From Thermoanaerobaculia bacterium (GTDB lineage: Bacteria; Acidobacteriota; Thermoanaerobaculia; UBA5066): a stretch of DNA of 64,000 nt. A program made the translations under genes and the position numbers. The notes below the pieces were generated by a model, which saw nothing but the letters and a program-made list of their open reading frames with translations, made no database searches and was not told where the DNA came from. Shown here in pieces: positions 16,211-24,959 of the stretch. Numbering within the stretch: position 1 is the first letter of the stretch; each line of letters starts with the position of its first letter. Location of the stretch: positions 62,001 to 126,000 of the forward strand of contig JAJVIN010000046.1 of assembly GCA_022071945.1 (NCBI GenBank). Reading direction: 5' to 3'.

Positions 16211-17907
16211 GGCTGGACCCCGGCTGCGGGCGGAGGGAGAACAGGGGGGCGGCTTCCCGTCTTGACCCGTTTCTGGATCTCGATCTGTGCGGTGAGGATG
16301 CTGGGCGCGCTTGCGGCGACAGGGACCATGCCGGATTCCGCTCCACAGTGCCCGTTGAAGACCGCGCGTTCCGAGCCCGCCGCCAGGATCTTGCTGAAAG
16401 AGACCAGAGGCGTTCCGATCAGGTCCGCGCCTCTCACGAGTTCGTCCGGCCTTCCATCCGTGTAGACGCGATACACCACCAGGGGCGTCACCTGGAAAAC
16501 CTGCGGCATGGCGCGGCCGGTGTAGGTGAATCCACCCGAGATGTCCGCCAGGTAGAGCCCGTAGGGCTTCCCTTGCTTTCGGCATTCCTCGATCAAAAGC
16601 TCGCGCAGGCGTGCCTGCGAGACCGATTCCGAGGCCTCCACGATCAGGTTCGCCTGCCGGCCCACGGGCCGGGCGCCCGCCTGCGCCCTTCCATGCCCGT
16701 TGGAGACCGGGAAACCGGAAACAGGAGAGCGTGACATCAGGAAGTTCCTCAGGATTCCCTTCTCGACGACGTTCACCCGTCGCGCCCGAACTCCCTCGTC
16801 ATCGACGGCGTAGGTGCCGTGCAAGTCGACCCCCGCACTCGAACGCACGGTCGGATCGTCGTGGACCGAGAGGAAGTCTGGCAAGACTCGCTGCCCGGTC
16901 ATCTTGGTGAAGGTCTGCCCCTCACCTTCGTCTTTCTGCCGGTGCCCCTCGATGCGGTGGCCGAAGACCTCGTGGAAGAACACGCCCGCCGCCCGGCCAG
17001 AGAGAATCGCGGGACCGGTGTACGGCTCGAGAACAGGGGCCTTCGTGAGCGCCGCGAGAGTCGACTTCATCTTCGCGATCGTGCCGGTCAGTGTCTTGTC
17101 GTCCGGAAGGCCGGTCTCGGACCGGGACGAAAACGCCTCGAAGAGATAGAGGTCCATTCCGTCCGCAGCACGGGCGGTGGCGAAGAACGAGAGCCGCCAC
17201 AAGACCGAACCCTGCTGAATGCTCGCCCCCTCGCTCGACGCGAAGTACTTCCTCTCGGTGGTCACGGTCAGCTGCGCCTCTGACTCGAGGATTCCGGGCT
17301 CGTCCCGAAAGAGAGCCGAAAGAGTCTTCAGACGCGACGTCCAAGAGGCTATTCCCGCTGGGCCGGCAGGCAGGGGAAGGACGAGCTTCTCGGCGGGCTC
17401 TTGTGAGAAGTCGGCGGACGTGTCCTCGGCCGCGGCCTTGACAGCCGCTTCCGCCTGGACTAGCGGGAAACGCTCGGCGGCGGCCCAATACCTCCGATCC
17501 GTCTCGAGCCACAAGCCTGCCTTCAGGGCATCCCGATCGTCCTCGATGGGAAGGCGCACGGACCGGAAGCGGTCCATGTCGAACCCCCTGGAGCCTCGGA
17601 AACGGCGCGTACTGTCAAACTCGTACCCTCCCACTCGCACCTCGACGTCCCCGAGACGTCTGCGGTTGTGGGAGTCCCTGCGAATCGCTCCCTGAGTCGC
17701 GGAAAGTTGGTGTTCGTCAGTCTCCGTGACGAGATATCGAAGGAAGTACGGGGGAGGATCCCCTTTCTCCTTCAGGACCTTCAGCGACCGCGCCACGGAT
17801 TCCTCGAGCACCGACAAGACGGGCGACTTGGTCACCTCGGGCTCGGCAGATCCAGCAGACCGGCCGAAGGCCAGGAGGACGGAAAGAGTCAGGGCTCTCA
17901 ATCGCAT
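16207..17907 (-). CDS. Secreted TldD-like metalloprotease
   Basis: A 566-residue TldD-family protein with an N-terminal signal sequence (residues 1-20, ending SAGSA). It has the family zinc motif HExxxH as His312-Glu313-VFG-His317 and the third ligand Cys521 in NGHCGAESGMVPV, so it should be catalytically competent. The loop DLHGTYAVDDEGVRA and SPVSGFPVSNGHGRAQ are family hallmarks. TldD normally acts in the cytoplasm with TldE on unfolded or modified peptides (microcin B17 maturation, CcdA turnover). Export to the periplasm or cell surface would make this a quality-control or peptide-scavenging protease. It heads a two-gene operon with the TldE-like partner. Confidence 0.9.
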   Translation of the reverse strand: MRLRALTLSVLLAFGRSAGSAEPEVTKSPVLSVLEESVARSLKVLKEKGDPPPYFLRYLVTETDEHQLSATQGAIRRDSHNRRRLGDVEVRVGGYEFDSTRRFRGSRGFDMDRFRSVRLPIEDDRDALKAGLWLETDRRYWAAAERFPLVQAEAAVKAAAEDTSADFSQEPAEKLVLPLPAGPAGIASWTSRLKTLSALFRDEPGILESEAQLTVTTERKYFASSEGASIQQGSVLWRLSFFATARAADGMDLYLFEAFSSRSETGLPDDKTLTGTIAKMKSTLAALTKAPVLEPYTGPAILSGRAAGVFFHEVFGHRIEGHRQKDEGEGQTFTKMTGQRVLPDFLSVHDDPTVRSSAGVDLHGTYAVDDEGVRARRVNVVEKGILRNFLMSRSPVSGFPVSNGHGRAQAGARPVGRQANLIVEASESVSQARLRELLIEECRKQGKPYGLYLADISGGFTYTGRAMPQVFQVTPLVVYRVYTDGRPDELVRGADLIGTPLVSFSKILAAGSERAVFNGHCGAESGMVPVAASAPSILTAQIEIQKRVKTGSRPPVLPPPAAGVQP

Positions 17908-17915
17908 TCTGAGTC

Positions 17916-17924
17916 AATCTAGCA
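17916..17924 (-). promoter_or_regulatory. Extended -10 promoter of the tldD/tldE-like operon
   Basis: On the minus strand GGTGCTAGATT gives an extended -10 TGC-TAGATT ending 9 bases before the tldD-like ATG; no good -35 is seen. The context GGTGCTA matches that of the tRNA-Glu and tRNA-Pro promoters. The leader would be nearly absent. Confidence 0.35.
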
Positions 17925-18126
17925 CCATCCCAGGGATCAGCCGATCCGGATGTACAGGCATCGTGGCTATCAGCCGGTCGAGAACGGCTCCTGTCTTCCG
18001 GCAAACAGCAATCGAACGCGTCACCGTTGCCCCATCCAGCCCAGGGCGCGGTTACGCGCCTGGACGTGGGATTCGACTGGCCCGAGCCTGGGATGCCGGG
18101 AGGGCTGCGGGGGCGCGGCTGCGCAT

Positions 18127-19113
18127 CTACGCGTGGAGTTCGACGACGTCGCGATCGGAGAGAACGTGGTGCCGGTCGACCTGCTGACCATCGAACTTCG
18201 CGTGCCCCCAGATCCGGGCGAAGCGGAGGCGCTCCGCTATCTCCTTGTGCACCCTCTCCGCCAAGTCGTGGATGGTGGCGCCCTCTGGCAGAACGAAGGG
18301 CGCTGAAAGATCTGCCTTGTGGCCGGGTTCCTTCGAATAGACCCGGATCCTGCGCAGTTCGGTGAAAAGGACCGGACGGAGCTCGTCCAGGCCAGCGCCG
18401 GTTTCGGCCGAGACCGGGAAGAACGGCAAGTCCCTGCCGATCGCCTCCCTGGCCAGCTCCGCGAAAGTCCCGTCATCCTGGTCGGACTTGTTGCCGAGCA
18501 CGATCACGGGCCGCAGAGCGAGAAATGGCGGCGCATCGGGCGGGAGCTGCCGGGACCGGGGCCACACCCTCCCCCTCGACAAGACGTCGAAGACGAGTTC
18601 GGCAGACTTCTCGACGTCATCCGCCGACACGTCGAAGACGAGGAGGACCCCGTCGGCGTTGTGCGAAAGGCCGGGCAGATAGGGTTCCGTGTGCCCCGGG
18701 GCGATCGCCGGCGTGTCGACGATCTGCACCTTGACGTCCTCGAACGGCATCATGCCGGGAAGCGGGACCCGAGTGGTGAACGGATAGGGCGCCACCTCGG
18801 GGTGAGCGTGGGTCAGCGCGGCCAGAAGCGCGGACTTACCCGCGTTCGGGGGCCCCAGGAGCGCCCACTGCCCCGCCCCTTCGCGCCGGACGTGGCCGGG
18901 GTCCTCGCGCTTTCCCCCCTTCGGCCCTCGCTCCGCCTCGTCCTCGAGCTTGGCCAGCCGCTTCCTGAGGTCGGCCAGCATCTTCTCCGTCCCCTTGTGC
19001 TTCGGCAGAAGCGCGATCATCTCGCGCAGGGTCTCGAGCTTTTCACTGGAGGTGACGGCGTTCTTGAAGCGCTCTTCCGCGTCCTTGTACTGGGGGGTCA
19101 GGTTTGCGGTCAC
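18127..19113 (-). CDS. Obg/DRG-like GTPase with TGS domain
   Basis: A 328-residue GTPase resembling the DRG branch of the Obg family. A charged N-terminal helical hairpin (10-65) precedes the G domain: G1 GPPNAGKS (87-94), a switch region PYPFTTRVPLPGMM, G3 DTPAI at 133, G4 LGNKSD and G5 VSAETGAG. A TGS domain closes the protein (about 255-328, ATIHDLAERVHKEI, ending DRDVVELHA). The GTG start at 19113 fits where the helical region begins; longer frames antisense to neighbouring genes are not real. Family members bind ribosomes and act in translation or assembly. It is divergent from the NmrA-like gene with 99 bases between them. Confidence 0.9.
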   Translation of the reverse strand: MTANLTPQYKDAEERFKNAVTSSEKLETLREMIALLPKHKGTEKMLADLRKRLAKLEDEAERGPKGGKREDPGHVRREGAGQWALLGPPNAGKSALLAALTHAHPEVAPYPFTTRVPLPGMMPFEDVKVQIVDTPAIAPGHTEPYLPGLSHNADGVLLVFDVSADDVEKSAELVFDVLSRGRVWPRSRQLPPDAPPFLALRPVIVLGNKSDQDDGTFAELAREAIGRDLPFFPVSAETGAGLDELRPVLFTELRRIRVYSKEPGHKADLSAPFVLPEGATIHDLAERVHKEIAERLRFARIWGHAKFDGQQVDRHHVLSDRDVVELHA

Positions 19114-19212
19114 GAACGGAATTATGATCCGCGAAACCCAGCAGTCCGAAAGCCCCGAAAACCGCCGAGCCCCGGCGATACGTACTGCCTGGACTGGAAG
19201 AAGGAGGTTCTC

Positions 19213-20163
19213 ATGTCCCAGAAGAAGATCATCGCCGTCGCCGGAGCCACGGGTGCCCAGGGGGGCGGTCTCGTGCGCGCCATCCTCGAGGACACATCTG
19301 GCGAATTCGCCGCGAGAGCCCTCACGAGAAAACCCAGCTCGGAGAAGGCGCAGGCCCTCGCCGCCCTCGGCGCCGAGGTCGTGCAAGCAGACATGGATGA
19401 CGAAGCGAGTCTCACCGCGGCCTTTACCGGGGCCCACGGAGCCTTTTGCATCACCAATTTCTGGGAACACTTCTCTCCCGAGAAGGAGCTCACCCAGGCC
19501 CGGGCGATGGCAAACGCGGCAAAGGCCGCCGGAGTCGCCCACGTCGTCTGGTCGACGCTCGAGGACACGCGCAAGTGGGTTCCGCTGACGGACTCTCGCA
19601 TGCCAACCCTCCACGGCAAGTACAAGGTCCCCCACTTCGACGCCAAGGGTGAGGCCAACCAGTTCTTCGCCGATTCCGGGGTGCCGGCGACCCAGTTCCA
19701 CACCTCGTTCTACTGGGACAACCTCATCCACTTCGGCATGGGCCCCAAGCGCGGTGAGGACGGAAAGCTCGCCTTCGTCCTGCCCATGGCGGACAAGAAG
19801 CTCCCGGGCATCGCCGCGGAGGACATCGGACGCTGCGCGTTCGGCGTCTTTGCCGCCGGCACCGCGTACGCGGGCAAGAGCATCGGCGTGGCCGGAGAGC
19901 ACCTGACCGGCAGTGAAATGGCCGCCGTGCTCGGTGAGACCCTCGGGGAAGAGGTCACCTACACCTACGTTCCGCCAGAGATCTACCGGACGTTCGGCTT
20001 CCCGGGGGCCGATGACCTCGGCAACATGTTCCAGTTCAAACGCGACTTCGAGAGCGATTTCTGCGGCTTGAGGGACCTGGGCCTCAGCCGGTCCCTCAAT
20101 ACCCGCCTGCAGACGTTCGCCTCCTGGTGTCAGGCCAACAAGGATCGAATCCCCCGCGACTGA
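19213..20163 (+). CDS. NmrA-family NAD(P)-binding protein
   Basis: A 316-residue Rossmann protein. Nucleotide-binding motif VAGATGAQGGG (9-19), an ARALTRKP segment after beta-2 compatible with NADP binding, and HVVWSTLEDT at the position of the SDR active site. The Tyr-x3-Lys pair of true reductases is not at its usual place (HGKYKVPHFDAKGE has K-Y-K-x). It therefore resembles the atypical SDRs NmrA and HSCARG, which sense the NADP/NADPH ratio rather than reduce a substrate. The start has an ideal AAGGAGG five bases upstream. It stands alone, bounded downstream by a hairpin. Confidence 0.85.
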   Translation: MSQKKIIAVAGATGAQGGGLVRAILEDTSGEFAARALTRKPSSEKAQALAALGAEVVQADMDDEASLTAAFTGAHGAFCITNFWEHFSPEKELTQARAMANAAKAAGVAHVVWSTLEDTRKWVPLTDSRMPTLHGKYKVPHFDAKGEANQFFADSGVPATQFHTSFYWDNLIHFGMGPKRGEDGKLAFVLPMADKKLPGIAAEDIGRCAFGVFAAGTAYAGKSIGVAGEHLTGSEMAAVLGETLGEEVTYTYVPPEIYRTFGFPGADDLGNMFQFKRDFESDFCGLRDLGLSRSLNTRLQTFASWCQANKDRIPRD

Positions 20164-20176
20164 CGCTGAGGATCCG

Positions 20177-20213
20177 CTCGATTCCCCTTGCCTCGACGGG
20201 AAGGGGAATCGAG
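20177..20213. terminator. Bidirectional hairpin terminator
   Basis: A 13-bp perfect stem (20177-20189 with 20201-20213) and an 11-base loop lie between the convergent NmrA-like and pseudouridine synthase genes, 14 and 4 bases from their stops. No clear T-run; the position suits a shared terminator. Confidence 0.65.
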
Positions 20214-20216
20214 GCC

Positions 20217-21101
20217 TCATTCTGTGGTCAAGGGGCCTTCCACCGGCTCCGCGTTCCCGGCCGGGGCGCTGTATTCCACCCGTTGCCGGGCCACGGGACA
20301 GACGAATCGCAGCGCCACGGCCGCGAGCCTCAAACCGGAGCGGTTCTTGTTCCCCTCCCCGTAGCGCGGGTCGCCCATGACGGGATGTCCGATCCCCTCG
20401 AAGTGCCTCCGGATCTGGTGCGTGCGCCCCGTCTTTATGAAAACCCGGACCGTGGAGGTTCCCCTTCCCTGGTCGGTCTCCAGGACCTCGTACGTGGTCC
20501 GGGCGTCTTTCCCGTCGAGGGGCAGCTCGATCGTTCCCATGGTGCCGGGAGGTCCGATGACGCCCAGGACCTCGGCGCGGTACTCCTTCTCGATCTCGTT
20601 TCCCTGAAAGAGGGCCGAGAGCCTGGCCGCGACATCTCCGGTGTGGGCGATCAGGACGAGTCCCGAGGCCTCCCGGTCGAGCCGGTGGACGAGGCGGACC
20701 TCCCGCTTGTTCTCGAATCTCTTCTCGACGAGCCGGGAAAGCGAGCAGTGATCTCCGAACACCGAGCCCTGAGTCATCAGTCCCGCTGGCTTCCACCAGA
20801 CGCTGTACCCGGTGCGGTCCGAGATCAGGACAGGAGAAGGAGGCACGCTCTCGAGGATCCCCTCGTCGTAGTGGAGCTCGAGGTTGTCCCCGGCGCGCAC
20901 GGCGTAGGTCGCGCTCCTCAGCCGTCCCGGGTGCCGGCCGTGCCGCGAGAGCCACACGGCCCCCTTCGTCATCGCCAGCTTGATGCGGGCCTTCGAAACC
21001 CCCGACTCGCGCGCCAGAAGGGACGGGGCGGTCTGCCCGGCATCGGACGGGGTCACGGTCAGCTTCAGGGTGACGCGTCGCGGTCCGGACGTCTCGCTCA
21101 C
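20217..21101 (-). CDS. RluA-family RNA pseudouridine synthase
   Basis: A 294-residue pseudouridine synthase. An S4-like N-terminal region (about 20-80, ARESGVSKARIKLAMTKGAV) is followed by the catalytic domain with motif HRLD, in which Asp142 is the nucleophile (VHRLDREASGLVL). KTGRTHQIRRH and GHPVMGDPRYG are further family motifs. These enzymes convert specific uridines in rRNA or tRNA; the exact target (RluC, RluD or TruC type) cannot be decided by eye. The ATG overlaps the stop of the upstream small exported protein as ATGA. Confidence 0.9.
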   Translation of the reverse strand: MSETSGPRRVTLKLTVTPSDAGQTAPSLLARESGVSKARIKLAMTKGAVWLSRHGRHPGRLRSATYAVRAGDNLELHYDEGILESVPPSPVLISDRTGYSVWWKPAGLMTQGSVFGDHCSLSRLVEKRFENKREVRLVHRLDREASGLVLIAHTGDVAARLSALFQGNEIEKEYRAEVLGVIGPPGTMGTIELPLDGKDARTTYEVLETDQGRGTSTVRVFIKTGRTHQIRRHFEGIGHPVMGDPRYGEGNKNRSGLRLAAVALRFVCPVARQRVEYSAPAGNAEPVEGPLTTE

Positions 21102-21511
21102 CGCTTCATCCGCTCGGAAAGAAAGTCGATCAGCCTCTCGACGACGTCACTCTTTTCCCGCTTCTCTTTCAGCGTTTCGAACTCCTCGTACCAGGCTCGA
21201 AGGGTCGAGGCCGTCTCCTTGGCGGACTCGCGCAGATCCGCGGACTCCAGCCTCTCGACGAGGACGAGGGTCTCCTCGTTCAATCGAGCCCAGCGCAAGG
21301 TGAACATGCTGGTGTCGGCCTGCCCTTCCTTGAACTCGGCGAGGACCTTCTTCCCCTCGTCGCGAAGAGCCATCGCGACAGGAGTCCAGCGGTCGAGCGC
21401 CTTCTTGTCCGCGGAGGTCGGTTTGGACGAAGAGGAGGCTCCCGGACACGGGAGAGCCGCGAGGATCCCGAATACGAACGTCCACACGAGTCGCGAGAGC
21501 CAGTTCCTCAT
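21098..21511 (-). CDS. Small exported helical protein of unknown function
   Basis: A 137-residue protein with a signal peptide (1-24, WTFVFGILAALPCPG) and a mostly helical, charged mature part with heptad-like stretches (RLNEETLVLVERLESADL, YEEFETLKEKREKSDVVERL). I recognise no family. It overlaps the pseudouridine synthase start by 4 bases, implying co-translation, although one product is exported and the other cytoplasmic. It starts 41 bases from the divergent gluQ. Confidence 0.7.
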   Translation of the reverse strand: MRNWLSRLVWTFVFGILAALPCPGASSSSKPTSADKKALDRWTPVAMALRDEGKKVLAEFKEGQADTSMFTLRWARLNEETLVLVERLESADLRESAKETASTLRAWYEEFETLKEKREKSDVVERLIDFLSERMKR

Positions 21512-21552
21512 GGCGGCCTCCCCTGTGACTTCCAGACGTTAGCACGCCGCCG

Positions 21553-22494
21553 GTGTGTGAGACTTCCGCGGTGCCAACGGGCCGATTCGCCCCCTCCCCG
21601 ACCGGATCCCTGCATCTCGGGAGCCTCGTGGCCGCCGTGGGTTCTCATCTGTTCGCCCGCTCCAACAAGGGCCGCTGGATCGTCCGGATGGAAGACCTCG
21701 ACACGCCGCGTGTCGTGCCCGGGAAAGCAGACGAGATCCTCTGGACCCTGGAGCGCTACGGGCTGACGTGGGATGGGGCGATCGAGCACCAGTCCCTCCG
21801 GATTCCCCTCTATGAAGAAGCCCTCGGGCGTCTCCTGGAAACCGGCTGGGCCTACGCCTGCGGCTGTTCACGGGCAGACCTCGCGCGAGCCGCGTCGCCC
21901 CCGCTTCCGGGAGCGGCGGGCGAGGGCGAGGGGCCTCGCTACCCGGGAACCTGCCGGTCCGGCCTGCCGGCCGGAAGACCCAGACGCGCCCTGCGATTCC
22001 GGGTTCCCGAAGGAGTGATCTCGATTGCGGACGGGATCTTCGGACTCGTGGAAGAAGAAACGTCATCAGCGGCCGGTGACTTCGTCATCAAGCGTGCCGA
22101 CGGCCCATTCGCCTATCAGCTGGCCGTCGTCGTCGACGACGCGGACCAGGGCGTCACCGAGGTCGTGCGGGGAGCCGACCTCCTCTCCTCGACCGGACGT
22201 CAGATCTGGCTCCAGAAAGCCCTCTCGCTGCCTCAGCCGTCGTACGCGCACCTTCCGCTCGTCCTCGGCCCGGACGGCCGCAAGCTCGGCAAGCGGGACG
22301 GGAGCCTCCCGCTCGCCACCCTGGACCGGGGCCGCATCGTCAAGACGCTGGCGCTCGCGCTCCGGACGCTCGGCCAGGAGCCGCTTTCGAGCGGGGACCC
22401 GGCAGAGATCCTCGCTCACGCGGTTCTGGCCTTCCGTCCGGACCGGATCCCCAGGGGACCGGTTCACCTGGCAGGCGCGGATCTCCTGCCGTGA
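21553..22494 (+). CDS. gluQ: Glutamyl-Q tRNA(Asp) synthetase
   Basis: A 313-residue truncated glutamyl-tRNA synthetase that charges Glu onto queuosine-34 of tRNA-Asp. The HIGH-type motif SPTGSLHLGSL is at 15-25 and the KMSKS-type motif KLGKRDG follows LVLGPDGR. The anticodon-binding domain of full GltX is absent, as in GluQ. A zinc site CGC ... RYPGTC (two Cys, Tyr, Cys) fits the family pattern. The start is GTG at 21553; a second GTG at 21571 would also leave all motifs. Its presence implies a queuosine pathway elsewhere in the genome. It is convergent with tyrS. Confidence 0.93.
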   Translation: MCETSAVPTGRFAPSPTGSLHLGSLVAAVGSHLFARSNKGRWIVRMEDLDTPRVVPGKADEILWTLERYGLTWDGAIEHQSLRIPLYEEALGRLLETGWAYACGCSRADLARAASPPLPGAAGEGEGPRYPGTCRSGLPAGRPRRALRFRVPEGVISIADGIFGLVEEETSSAAGDFVIKRADGPFAYQLAVVVDDADQGVTEVVRGADLLSSTGRQIWLQKALSLPQPSYAHLPLVLGPDGRKLGKRDGSLPLATLDRGRIVKTLALALRTLGQEPLSSGDPAEILAHAVLAFRPDRIPRGPVHLAGADLLP

Positions 22495-22506
22495 GACGAG
22501 TGGGAT

Positions 22507-23742
22507 CTACTCGGACAGCGCCTTCACAAACCGCTTGCCGACCTTGACGAAGACGCCTTCAGGAGTAGGGAGGAAGGCCTCGGCCGGGTTCTCGGCCTTC
22601 TTCCAGTCGATGCCGTCCGACGAGAGGGAGACGGCGCCCTCCTTCACTTTTTGTCGGGCGATGTTCTTGCTCGCGCAGAGGCCGAGCGACACGAGGGCGG
22701 CCACCAGATTCTCGGGAAGCGGCTGCGAGAGGCGGACCTCCTCGGCATGGACGGGTCCCGCCGCCTTGGCGAAGCGCCGCTCGAACTCCTCCTCCGCCCC
22801 ACGAGCCGCGTCCGCGCCGTGAAAGCTCGCGACGAGGGTTCTGGCGAGATCCATCTTGGCCCTCTTGGGGTGCAGGGACCCCGAGGCGACCTGTGCCTTC
22901 AGCTCCTCGATCTCGTGCGGACGCCGGTCGGTCAGGAGGGTGTAGTAGGTCCACATCAGGGTGTCGGAAACCGACATCGCCTTGCCAAAGATCTCATCCG
23001 GGGTTTCGGTCACGCCGATGTAGTTCCCCAGCGACTTCGACATCTTGTCGACGCCGTCGAGCCCCACGAGGAGCGGCAGCGTCATGACGACCTGGGGCTC
23101 CTGGCCCCACTCGCGCATCAGGTCCCTGCCCACGAGCAGGTTGAAGAGCTGGTCTGTCCCTCCGAGCTCGACGTCCGCCGAGAGCGCGACGGAGTCGTAG
23201 CCCTGGCAGAGCGGGTAGAGGAGCTCGTGGACCGCGATCGGCTTTCCCTCGCGAAAGCGCTTGGCGAAGTCATCGCGTTCAAGCAGGCGGGCGACGGTGT
23301 ACTTGGCCGCGAGCTTGATCATGCCGTCCGCGCCGAGCGCGGAGAGCCAGCGCGCGTTGAAGTCGATCGTGGTCTTCTCGCGGTCGAGGATCTTGAAGAC
23401 CTGGGCCTTGTAGGTCTCGGCGTTACGAAGGACGTCCTCCTCGGTCAGCTGGGGCCGCGTCGCCTTCTTTCCTGTCGGGTCCCCGATCCGGCCGGTGAAA
23501 TCGCCGATCAGGAAGATCACCTCGTGGCCGAGCTCCTGGAAGTGGCGCATCTTGCGAAAGACGACGGTGTGGCCGAGGTGGAGGTCGGGTGCGGACGGAT
23601 CGAAGCCAGCCTTGATCTTGAGGGGTTTGCCGGTCTTCTCGGCGCGGGCGAGCTTCTTCTCGAGCTCGTCGGCGGAAACGACGGCCTCGACGCCCTTGAG
23701 GATCAGGTCGAGCTGTTCTTTGAGAGGAGGGAAATTCGACAC
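22507..23742 (-). CDS. tyrS: Tyrosyl-tRNA synthetase
   Basis: A 411-residue class I synthetase that attaches tyrosine to tRNA-Tyr. The HIGH motif reads HLGH (55-58), the KMSKS motif [13 protein letters not shown] is intact, and [16 protein letters not shown] and [10 protein letters not shown] contact tyrosine and ATP. A short S4 RNA-binding domain lies at the C-terminus ([18 protein letters not shown]). The order and length fit the TyrZ-like group. The start is GTG. The gene is the last of a leftward series beginning with the TPR protein at 27785, starting 19 bases after the kinase stop. Confidence 0.96.
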   Translation of the reverse strand: MSNFPPLKEQLDLILKGVEAVVSADELEKKLARAEKTGKPLKIKAGFDPSAPDLHLGHTVVFRKMRHFQELGHEVIFLIGDFTGRIGDPTGKKATRPQLTEEDVLRNAETYKAQVFKILDREKTTIDFNARWLSALGADGMIKLAAKYTVARLLERDDFAKRFREGKPIAVHELLYPLCQGYDSVALSADVELGGTDQLFNLLVGRDLMREWGQEPQVVMTLPLLVGLDGVDKMSKSLGNYIGVTETPDEIFGKAMSVSDTLMWTYYTLLTDRRPHEIEELKAQVASGSLHPKRAKMDLARTLVASFHGADAARGAEEEFERRFAKAAGPVHAEEVRLSQPLPENLVAALVSLGLCASKNIARQKVKEGAVSLSSDGIDWKKAENPAEAFLPTPEGVFVKVGKRFVKALSE

Positions 23743-23761
23743 GGGGCCGGATTCTACCGGC

Positions 23762-24934
23762 TCATCTCGCGGGCGCCGTCACCTTCGCGGGTTTGTCGAA
23801 GTCGAGAACCGGCTTTCTTTGCGCGCTCTTGACGAGAACGACGGCCAGGACGATGGACCCCAGGAGCGCGAAGATGCCAGCGATGAGAACCAGGCGGCCG
23901 ATCAGAAGCTCTCGCTTCAGCTCGTCCGGGGAGAGCTCGATGATGGCCTGCCTGACCTGTTCGCGCGCCTCGGCCGGAATCGGGAGGACCCGGGCGGGAG
24001 ACGGCGGCTCGGCGGCGGAGACAGGCTCGGCGGGCTGACCCCCCTCCAGCTGCTTTTTCACCTGGGTTTTCGAGAGGGGATTCGACTCCGCGCGGCACTG
24101 CCAGAGCTCCGCGAGGACCTCCTCCCACGAATCGGGGCGAGAGTCGCGCTTGGGCTGGCACATCCTGCCGATCAGCTCGACGAGCCTGAGGGAAGGCCCC
24201 CCCTGCTCGGGTGGGATCTCGAGGGTGAATCCGCCCTTGGTGTGGGAGTTGACGATGTCGGTCAGGTCCTCGGCCTCGACGGCGCGCTCGCCGGAGATCA
24301 CCTCGAACATGGTGAGACCGAGCGAGTAGATGTCGGTCCGAAAGTCGATCTTCTGGCCGTGCGGCAGCCCCATGATCTGTTCGATCGAGGCGTACTGGAG
24401 CTTGCCCAGAAAGGCCCCGTGCTGGGTGAGCCCCGAGGCTCCCTCTCCCGCCAGGAGGTCCTTGGCGATTCCGAAGTCGATCAACCGCGCGTGATAGCGC
24501 CCGTTTCTCTCCTCGACGAGGATGTTGTCGGGCGAGACGTCCCGGTGAATGATCCCCTCGGCCGCGATGGCCTGCAGCCCCTCGGCCACCTGGATGAAGA
24601 GCGGGAGAAGAGCCGCCACGGGACGCCGGCAGAAGGCCGACAGCGGGCGCCCTTCCACGTATTCGAGGGCGATCCAGCCGAATCCGTCGTCCGTGACGCC
24701 GTAGCCGAAGAAGCGGGGCAGGGCCGAGTGGCTGACCCGTTCGAGGAGCGCCGCCTCTCGGCGAAAACGCTCCGTGGGGTGGAATTCCTCGTCCAAGTCC
24801 TGGAGCCCCAGGATCTTCAAGGCGAGGACGAATCCGTCAGAGTCACGCTGAGCCTTGAAGACCGAGGCCATGCCGCCGGTAGCGAGGCGCCCGAGAAGAG
24901 TGAAGCCCGGAATCAGATGCCGGTCAACGATCAC
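23762..24934 (-). CDS. Membrane-anchored Ser/Thr protein kinase
   Basis: A 390-residue Hanks-type kinase. Glycine loop [10 protein letters not shown] (17-26), catalytic Lys40, HRDVSPDN (130-137) and DFG (153-155) are intact, so it should be active. The activation segment runs to LQYASIEQ in place of the usual APE. A proline-rich linker (about 290-325) leads to one transmembrane helix (about 344-368, [21 protein letters not shown]) and a short tail outside, so no extracytoplasmic sensor is present. It lies directly after the FHA-like membrane protein gene (25 bases), a common pairing of kinase with phospho-reader. Start GTG. Confidence 0.92.
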   Translation of the reverse strand: MIVDRHLIPGFTLLGRLATGGMASVFKAQRDSDGFVLALKILGLQDLDEEFHPTERFRREAALLERVSHSALPRFFGYGVTDDGFGWIALEYVEGRPLSAFCRRPVAALLPLFIQVAEGLQAIAAEGIIHRDVSPDNILVEERNGRYHARLIDFGIAKDLLAGEGASGLTQHGAFLGKLQYASIEQIMGLPHGQKIDFRTDIYSLGLTMFEVISGERAVEAEDLTDIVNSHTKGGFTLEIPPEQGGPSLRLVELIGRMCQPKRDSRPDSWEEVLAELWQCRAESNPLSKTQVKKQLEGGQPAEPVSAAEPPSPARVLPIPAEAREQVRQAIIELSPDELKRELLIGRLVLIAGIFALLGSIVLAVVLVKSAQRKPVLDFDKPAKVTAPAR

Positions 24935-24959
24935 GAGCGCCTCGCGGGGTTCCGTCCCC

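Noticed and set aside
20177-20213. Attenuator or riboswitch between NmrA and the pseudouridine synthase
   Set aside because: The hairpin lies between two convergent stops, so a shared terminator is sufficient.
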